Source of the DNA: Capitulum mitella
Taxonomy: Eukaryota; Arthropoda; Thecostraca; Pollicipedomorpha; Pollicipedidae
NCBI GenBank assembly: GCA_030062745.1
Contig: CP099841.1
Span: 20,835,398-20,899,397 of the forward strand
Length of the DNA stretch: 64,000 bases
Direction of reading: 5' to 3'
Shown: one piece after another, positions 57,171-64,000 of the stretch
How the letters are laid out: each line of letters opens with the position of its first letter
Position numbering within the stretch: the first letter of the stretch is position 1
Notes under the pieces: generated by a model
What the model was told of the DNA's origin: nothing
The model's database searches: none
What the model saw: the letters and a program-made list of their open reading frames with translations, nothing else
Position numbers and translations under genes: made by a program

Positions 57171-57655
57171 GACCGTCACCGCCAACACCGGCTCTGACAC
57201 GACGGCGGCGGCTCTGACACAGCAGCGGCAGCTCTGACACGGCGGCGGCGGCTCCGACACAGCAGCGGTGGTTCTGACACTGCAGCAGCAGCTCCGACAC
57301 GGCAGCGGTGGTTCTGACACTGCAGCGGCAGCTCCGACACGGTAGCGACAGCTCCGACACGGCAGCGGCAGCTCCGACACAGCAGCGGCAGCTCCGACAC
57401 GGCAGCGGCGGCTCCGACACGGCAGCGGTGGTTCTGACACTGCAACATCAGCTCCGACACGGCAGCGGCAGCCCCGACACGGCAGCAGCAGCTCCGACAC
57501 GGTAGCGACAGCTTCGACACGGCAGCGGCAGCTCCGACACGGTAGCGGAAGCGCCGACACGGCAGCGGCGGCTCCGACACGGTAGCGACAGCTCCGACAC
57601 GGCAGCGGCATCTCTGGCACGGTAGCGGCAGCTCCGACACGACACCCTCATCCAC
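57171..57655. repeat. 20-bp minisatellite
   Basis: About 24 copies of a 20-bp unit, GCTCCGACACGGCAGCGGCA, carry variants (TTCTGACAC, AGCAGCGG, GTAGCGAC) arranged as higher-order pairs. Since 20 is not divisible by three and stops are rare, all minus-strand frames look open with Cys/Arg/Val-rich peptides. Confidence 0.95.
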
Positions 57656-60105
57656 TGGGGGTCCGAACGTGTCACTCTTTAATACGCCTCCCTCGGACGC
57701 ATGTGAGTTACATCTCTACAGTACGAGTCGCCCTCGGCTGCACGTGAGTCCTGCGTCCGCACATGAGTCTTGTCTCCAACAGTACCGTTCAGCAACTGCC
57801 CTTTTCCGGCCGACCTTTGTTGATTGCGCCGTGATTGGGTCGGGCGCAGCTGATGCCAGGGCAATCGCATTAGCAGCCGCCGCCACGGCCGGGGTAGGGA
57901 CTTGGCCCGATGGGGCCACCTCCACGGCTAGGGACCTGGTCCAGTGGGGCTCACTGTGCACCTGCAGAGAGGGTTCTTCGTTTAGCCTGATAGTCCAGTC
58001 CTCGCAAGGTGTTAGCTAAGGTGTTTTACCACTTGCAGGTTACTGAGCCATCTTGCGTATCAGCTGATGAACTTAGTTCACTAAAGGAACAATGAAAGCC
58101 TCCGTCCAAGCCAACCCGTTACCGAGGCCAAATTTCCGAGACAAGAAGTGTGCTTAAGTTCCGAGATGCAACTGGATCTGAAATCGTGATTGTCATTCTT
58201 TATTGCGTGACTTCTTACGATAAACTGACCACCCTTACCATTCCAGCGGCTCGGATCTTGGGTTCCATGCGCCTCAGATAACAATGAACGGGGGCCGAAA
58301 CTCACATTATCATACCTGTTTTCGTCTGGAGTTGGGCTTGCATGCACGGCCAGCAGCCAACTGGCGACTGGTGCCCTATGCCGTCCACGCAAAGAATACC
58401 ACCAACTGCTCTGAGTAGTTTGACGTTTTTTCCTTATTTTCTTCAGTTTCTGAAAGCCTGTGTGATCGGAAATAACGGCACGCCAGCGGCTGGGTTGCTG
58501 GATTTGACGTCGGGCAAACGCTGTCAGTCAGCGGACTGTTCTTCATCTGCTTCAAGTGGCTCATAACCGAACAATGGCCATATAACGTTATGATTTGCTA
58601 ACGGCGCCCTTAACAGAGAGCTTGTAAAACGATTATGAAGTACTGTCAATGAACTGAAAAGGTGTAATGGCTAAAAACGCCATTTTGAAGGGAAAGCTCT
58701 AGTGAAAACCAAATCAAATAACGGCACAGGAATCACGATAGAACGAGTGGTTATCCGCAGTTAATGTTTGGCGATAAAAACGCAGGGTTGTGTTTTTCTT
58801 GGCAGTTGACACACGTCCCTCCGTTTTATTTGATAAGCGACAGTTCAAATTTGCAGATTTGCAAATAGGAGGGCGACATCATGAAAACAATGAAAAGCAC
58901 TGATGAGTCCGACAAAACCAGGCGTCGCCGAGGCAGTACTCCGCCCAGGACAGCTGCTGTCGTTCGCACCGGGCCCGCTTGTTTTGGCGTGCTTGTGGCG
59001 TTCGTGGGCCTCTATTGATTGCATTCAGTGTTTCCAGGGAGAATCAGAAGGAAATTACAGCCAATCAGGTGCGCAGTTGATTTCCTGTCCGGCAATGGAG
59101 TCAGCTCGGTGCGCGCTTGGCCCGGATTCTTTCAAACGATTGCAGCCCCCACTTAAAGCTAGCCGAGGCAAGCTTCTTAAAACATTTGCACGAAAATGAA
59201 TGCGAGCAAACTGGTCGCACTCGGAGGTATCGCACTAAATCAAATCTGGCGACCTATCCGTCCGTGGCTATGCAGGTCTGTTGCTAAATTAAACGATACG
59301 CAGACGAATTTGACATTCCCGAGGGGAATTAGGACAGCAATGAAGCGAGCGCACTTGCTTTGTGAAACGGGAACTCGACTTCCAGTGTGCGAACGGCAAT
59401 ATGTCCTGGCAACATACGATGAATGCGAGCCAGGCATGCATAGTCAATGAGGTATGCGTGACTTAACTATTACTTTGGGTAAGGCGGAACGCCGCCTTGC
59501 GAGGCGGCCAGTCGATGTTAAAGGCGGGTACATGCCATTGGACCGCTGGTAAGTCTTCGAGAAACTGAATAATAAAAACGAACAAATCTCATACCCCCGG
59601 AAAGGAAAACGTGAACTAATGCGTAATGCTCAGTGCCACGTTATCCTGTTTGTTTCAGTAAGGCAAACCGGGCGAATTGCAACAGAGCCGCTTGGAGCTG
59701 ACTTGTGCATGAATGCACATAAGACAAACGAACCGCAATGTTTTTCGCAATCACGTTCAAACCTAACTGACATTCTAACTGAAAACGAATTGAGATAAGT
59801 GAAATTAGACTCAAGAACGAAATGGTTAAAAGAAAGGTCCTATAATGACAGCCATGCCTAAAGAACAGCTAGTGATTAAACACATAATAAGTTGATGGGC
59901 AACCGAAACACCACGGGCATGGACGGTCGTCAGTTCATCAGTCGTATTTCGACGCAGCGTAATGTGGTCGTTTGATCGAAGTTTGTGGGAGGTTTCACAA
60001 CCTCGCGGCAAATACCAGTTGGTCGTTTTACCGAAGGACGCAAGAGATTTCACGACCCCACGACAAATACGAGGACCAATGTCCGGTACTTCAGTCGCAG
60101 TTTAC
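57656..60105. other. Intergenic, nothing recognised
   Basis: No conserved coding sequence, RNA gene or repeat above background could be supported. Confidence 0.55.
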
Positions 60106-60271
60106 GGTGTCATCCTGCTCTCTCCGCCCGGCCGCAGCCGTCCAGGTGCTCTCGACAGTGCCCCGGGCCGGCGGCTGTGCTGAGGCGGGGTGTCATCCTG
60201 CTCTCTCCGCCCGGCCGCAGCCGTCCAGGTGTCCTCGACAGTGGCCCGGGTCGGCGGCTGTGCTGAGGCGG
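60106..60271. repeat. 83-bp tandem duplication
   Basis: Two copies start GGTGTCATCCTGCTCTCTCC at 60106 and 60189 and differ at a few bases. Confidence 0.92.
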
Positions 60272-60650
60272 CTCTCGCGTGTCGTGGAGGCCGTAGACCG
60301 AGCGGCTCTGGCGGCGTCCCGTCGGGCCGCCGGGCCGGCGTGCCCGGCAGCTGCGGCCGTGGCGGGCCGTGCCAAGCGCCGAGCCCGGGCTGGCACGCCA
60401 TCGCCGCCGCCGCCGCCACCGCCGGCTGCAGCCGAGACACGGCGCCGGGCGGCGGCGGCGGCGGCGGCGGCTGCCGCGGCTGCCGTCAGGGAGCAGCGGC
60501 CGGCCGGCCCCGACAGCACGTGCGTGTCGCCACAGGTCCAGCGTAAAGTCCGGACATCGGCCAGAGCCCAGTGTACTCGTCACGCAGTCATGCGTCCTCT
60601 GCAACACCCGGACATCGGCGGCGACCGGCCCCGATCATATGTGCTATGAA
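60272..60650. other. GC-rich block with CGG/GCC runs
   Basis: The block is CpG-dense with long (GCC)n and (CGG)n runs, giving Ala-, Gly- or Pro-rich ORFs in several frames. It resembles a CpG promoter or 5' exon, but no conserved peptide was found. Confidence 0.5.
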
Positions 60651-62147
60651 GTCACAGGTTCTCCTCCAAACACCAAGGCAGGGGGCGGGCCCAACTGTAA
60701 TGCGTCAAGTTGGCACAGTTCCTCCTCTAAACACTTTGACAACGGCCATATTCCACTATATGCGTCACACCATCACAAGCCCTGCTGTGTAACACCTGGG
60801 CAGCGGCCAGGTCTCACTGCCCGCGTCACGTCGTCACGGGTTCTCTTCTTAACACCCGGACAGCGGCCAGTTCCGGCACTGCCGGGCCCGACTATGCATG
60901 CGACGTTACCTGGGGCACCTGTGATGTGCGATGTCGCAAGAGGCCTTTGTGGTGTCACCAGAGGCCTCCTTTGCTTTGTTCGCTGAGATACGATTTCTTG
61001 TCAGGCGGACACCACCTGCACGTCATGCAGATACGTCAGCCGACACTGCAGAATTGTGACGTCATATTTGGGCCGTCTTTTCAGTTTGTACGCCACCCTC
61101 GATTTGTGCATCTCCCGGGTGGCGGAGTGGTGTTCTTCTCCCACGCCTTTGTCCTCTCAAAAGAATGCGCAGTTTTCACATCATCTTTAATTTCCGTCCC
61201 ATTCAGGTCCGAGTGTTCCTGCTTCCCTGATTTCCTCGGATCTTTTCCTCCATCTCTTTGTGATTCCTCTTTCTTCCACGAACTGGCTTTCCTCCCACCC
61301 GAAGTCATTTCCCGTGTTTGTTTATCTTATCAATATTCTCTTTCATTTATTTCTCCTTTTGTCCGTTCTCTGCGCTCTCTCGTTTTCCATTCGGCGCTGC
61401 GCCCCTGAGGTATTACTCGCGCTTATCTCGATCAGCTCTCCGTGTGCTGAGTCGGTGACCAACGATATGCATTAGGCACGGTGGCAGATCCGCATTCGCC
61501 TCTCTCGAGTCCACTACACTGCACCCCGCGTTGCGCCACCCTCGTGGAGCACCACGGGCCGCTGGCGGCGAAGCCATCTGCCATACCGGAGCTCGCCCCG
61601 GGACCACCCGCGAAGCGTAAAGCCATGTCAGGGGCCGACGTGGAGATGGAGCTCACGGTTCTCGTTTTGCGCTACGATCTTCGGGGAAGGCCAGTGCTGC
61701 ACCATCTGCCATAATGTACTGCGAGTATGACAGGCCTATGTATGAAACAATTTCGGTGAGGTATGACTGGTGGATTTGGCCGCATTACATATGCCTTAAA
61801 GCGCAGAACGCAGATTTCACCTACTATCGTCCATGGACATGCTGCTGACATAGCTAAATGAAAAAACAAACGAGAAGAGTTAGACGTATATTTATACAAC
61901 TGATCTTTTCTCTGGTCCAACCTTAATCGTGCAATGAATGCAGAACAAACGTTGTAATTTCAGTTACACGACGTTACTTTTAAACCTTCATCATCCACAT
62001 TTTCAGTAACCATCAAGCAAAAATATTTAATGGATACCATATTCATGACAGGACATCGTAACACATACCATGTCACCAAAATGTTACGGTACGAAGATAA
62101 CGAAGACCCTTGTGAGGACGCTGTATGCGAATGTTCGAAGTGGTTGG
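60651..62147. other. Intergenic, nothing recognised
   Basis: A degenerate phrase of the type AACACC(C/T)GG(A/G)CAGCGGCCAG/GGTC recurs about four times at 60600-60880. No gene was recognised. A 77-codon ORF at 61481-61714 remains unidentified. Confidence 0.5.
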
Positions 62148-63357
62148 CCCTATTCTCGGCAGGGGGGGGGGGCGGAATCCGCCCCCCCTCGGGTTTTTTG
62201 CTTGCCAATTCCAGGCTTTTTAACGCAACTCCACGAAACTTGGTGACTTTTCCTAGCTATTCTTTCTACGTGCTGTGACAAAATTTCAAAATTCTACTTT
62301 GCTCAGGGTCGGAGTCAGGAAACGTTTTTGGGAGGCACCTCATGCCATTTTTGGCCATGTTAAGGGTAAAAGGAAAATGTCTGCCAAAAACAGAGTTTTT
62401 AAGATAAAACTTAAAACTTTATATGGATGTATAGCTAAATAGTTGGGCCATGTGCAGATAAAATTTTGTTTACCTGCAGTCATTTTACAAGGTCAGGTCA
62501 AGGTCAAAAGTCAAAATTTGTTTTTTTGCTATAATTTCGGCGCCGTTTTTTTCAAATGCCAAACCCGGAATATATATGACGTAGAAGGGTACCTTCTACT
62601 TGTGTATCAAGTTTCAGCTTGATATCAGGTCGGGTCACGGAGCTATGATCTAAAATGTCAATGCGCCTACCCTATATCGCAATAGCCATAAAATGATTTT
62701 TTTTAAATGGAGTGAATTCAAACGATTGAAAACGTTTAAAGATAATGTTAAATGCATAGGAGATCATTCCAAGTGACCCCAAGGTCACTGGAGGTCATTT
62801 AAGGTCAAAGGTCACAAGTTGATCTGAGAAACGTGTGACCATGACAGTTCCCCCTTTTTCATGTCCCTGGCACCGCCTATGCTAACATTATACAAACATT
62901 GCAATGCGATTTGTACTTCTTTAGTATAACATGATTAGCAGAAGCCAAAAAGGGTGTTTGCCTCTTTTGTTCATCGAGTTGTTAAAAAACTAATCCTACT
63001 ATTTTTGAAACCCGTGAACGTCCATGAATTTTCTCAAAATTTCAGATTTGTGTACCCATGGTAAAAGCCCTATCCATAATCTCTCGATTCATGCCAGTTT
63101 CATCGAAGTTGGTCGATAAACAACGGAGTTATAAGAAGTCCAAAAGTACCCCCCCTTTTGACATTTTTGCCCCCCTGTATCCACAAATTTCAAAATTTTG
63201 AAACTTTCGTGTTATAAAAATGTAGGTCACGTCACGGCAAATCGATTGCCGTTTGTTGCGATGAAATCGGACAAGTAGTTCTCGAGATCTCAGGGGGGGG
63301 CCGAATCCGCCCCCCTGCCGGGAATCGGCCATACCGTCTAGCCCTCCGGGAATAGGG
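62148..63357 (-). mobile_element. TTAA-flanked piggyBac-like non-autonomous element (family A, copy 2)
   Basis: It is the inverted copy of 44548-45745. The right end reads CCGGGAATAGGG followed by TTAA (63358-63361). The left end is CCCTATTCTCGG, preceded by TTGG instead of TTAA. The interiors match over essentially the whole length, with identity above 90% by eye; for example, both carry ATGAATCGAGAGATTATGGA. There is no transposase frame. Confidence 0.82.
62802..62814 (+). promoter_or_regulatory. Perfect DR1 nuclear-receptor-type hexamer pair inside the element
   Basis: AGGTCA-A-AGGTCA is a direct repeat spaced by one base, a known binding pattern of RXR/HNF4-type nuclear receptors. Further AGGTCA-like half-sites lie 10-30 bp upstream. 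Function is inferred only from the motif. Confidence 0.35.
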
Positions 63358-63656
63358 TTAATGAACACGAGTTTCGGTCCTTCTGGCGTCGCTTTTGTCA
63401 TGAACCCTTCTCTTCACGGCTAAGTGGGATGATGGCTTCTCGAGCAGCCCATGACGGCACTCATATGAACTGTGGCGGCTAAACGGATGGGGATGTTTCG
63501 GGAAAATGTCACTCAACCTTGAACATTCTTCCCCAACCAGACTTTAGAGGAACTGAAACGCCGCAGGTTATTTTCTTGGCTTGTGCGCCGTTGCTCCAGC
63601 ACCACAGCGGCGCTCGCTGCAGTCTCGTGTTTTTCGCACATCATGGTGAGCGTCGT

Positions 63657-64000
63657 TCACATGGGAATCGGGTTTCCTTTTGCTGCCTGCAGAGTGTCGC
63701 CCGGATCACGGATTAGGACGACCTTGAGGAACTGACCATGTGACCACAGCCTGGCAGCACATTTCACCGAACTCTGTCCCAAGCGGAGGATGTCCTCCGT
63801 TTCCCCGAGCCGTCCGTGACGGTGGACTGTCATCTTGCCGGGTGTCCGCCGTCTTGAGCTGAGACAGAAGGGGAAGATGCCGTCCCGTGCGCGTTTGTAT
63901 CCGGTGGCCAGGTGCCAGCCGTGTCGTGCAGCCAATGCGACAATCGTGATAACGACCAAACCGCTGCGGCACAGGCCGACCGTCGGCCGGACACTGCGCA
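63657..64000 (-). CDS. Partial open frame with hydrophobic N-terminal segment (unidentified)
   Basis: On the minus strand a frame is open from the right edge to a TGA near 63655. If the base just outside the edge is T on the plus strand, the frame would start MRSVRPTVGLCRSG and run directly into a hydrophobic stretch, LVVITIVALAA. That would be a short cytoplasmic tail plus signal anchor, as in Golgi type II enzymes. Later it reads QFLKVVLIRDPGDTLQ, faintly like a sulfotransferase 3'-PB region, but no other supporting motif is visible. It may be chance. Confidence 0.25.
   Translation of the reverse strand, partial: RSVRPTVGLCRSGLVVITIVALAARHGWHLATGYKRARDGIFPFCLSSRRRTPGKMTVHRHGRLGETEDILRLGQSSVKCAARLWSHGQFLKVVLIRDPGDTLQAAKGNPIPM

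Noticed and set aside
57141-57675. Long Cys/Arg/Val-rich minus-strand ORFs
   Set aside because: Translation of the 20-bp minisatellite in all frames.
59972-60649. 225-codon Ala-rich ORF
   Set aside because: It arises from (GCC)n runs and the 83-bp duplication; alternative frames are equally open.

Overview
The window is animal nuclear DNA. Coding exons are short, separated by GT-AG introns, and surrounded by minisatellites, microsatellites and non-autonomous transposons. Three conserved genes can be read: the last four exons of an EXT1/tout-velu heparan sulfate polymerase (+ strand, 1973-4218), the three 3' exons of the peroxisomal RING protein PEX2 (- strand, 8412-11363), and a complete seven-exon frequenin/NCS-1 calcium sensor (- strand, 27802-48667, 188 codons plus stop). 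Frequenin wording such as [11 protein letters not shown] and REEMYNIV is typical of arthropods. I therefore infer an arthropod, possibly a crustacean, but nothing fixes the species.

Layout. 1-4218: an EXT1 intron and the EXT1 C-terminal exons, so the gene enters from the left. 4219-8411: intergenic, with 69-bp and 32-bp minisatellites. 8412-11363: PEX2, convergent with EXT1. Its intron 9544-11183 carries a 51-bp minisatellite on the donor side and a 56-bp minisatellite on the acceptor side, and the units copy the splice junctions themselves. 11364-15680: a tRNA-type SINE, then an AT-rich island with a plausible but unidentified minus-strand exon chain. It ends in about 440 bp of A/T homopolymer that looks like an assembly scar. 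15662-17790: a frameshifted transposase-like gene. 21108-25754: a 1-kb inverted-terminal element, a TTAA-flanked piggyBac-like element only a base away, and a 2.4-kb head-to-head palindrome made of two copies of the transposase-like C-terminus.

27802-48667 is frequenin, with a 25-nt microexon and a 15-kb first intron. That intron is filled with minisatellites and a second TTAA-flanked element. 48976-64000: a second copy of the 1-kb element, large simple repeats, GC-rich blocks, a second inverted copy of the 1.2-kb TTAA element, and an open frame with a hydrophobic N-terminal stretch running off the right edge.

The three genes belong to unrelated pathways (Golgi glycosaminoglycan synthesis, peroxisome import, neuronal calcium sensing), and I see no operon-like or defence-like system. 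The most unusual signal is the PEX2 intron whose two splice boundaries have each been amplified into a separate minisatellite.
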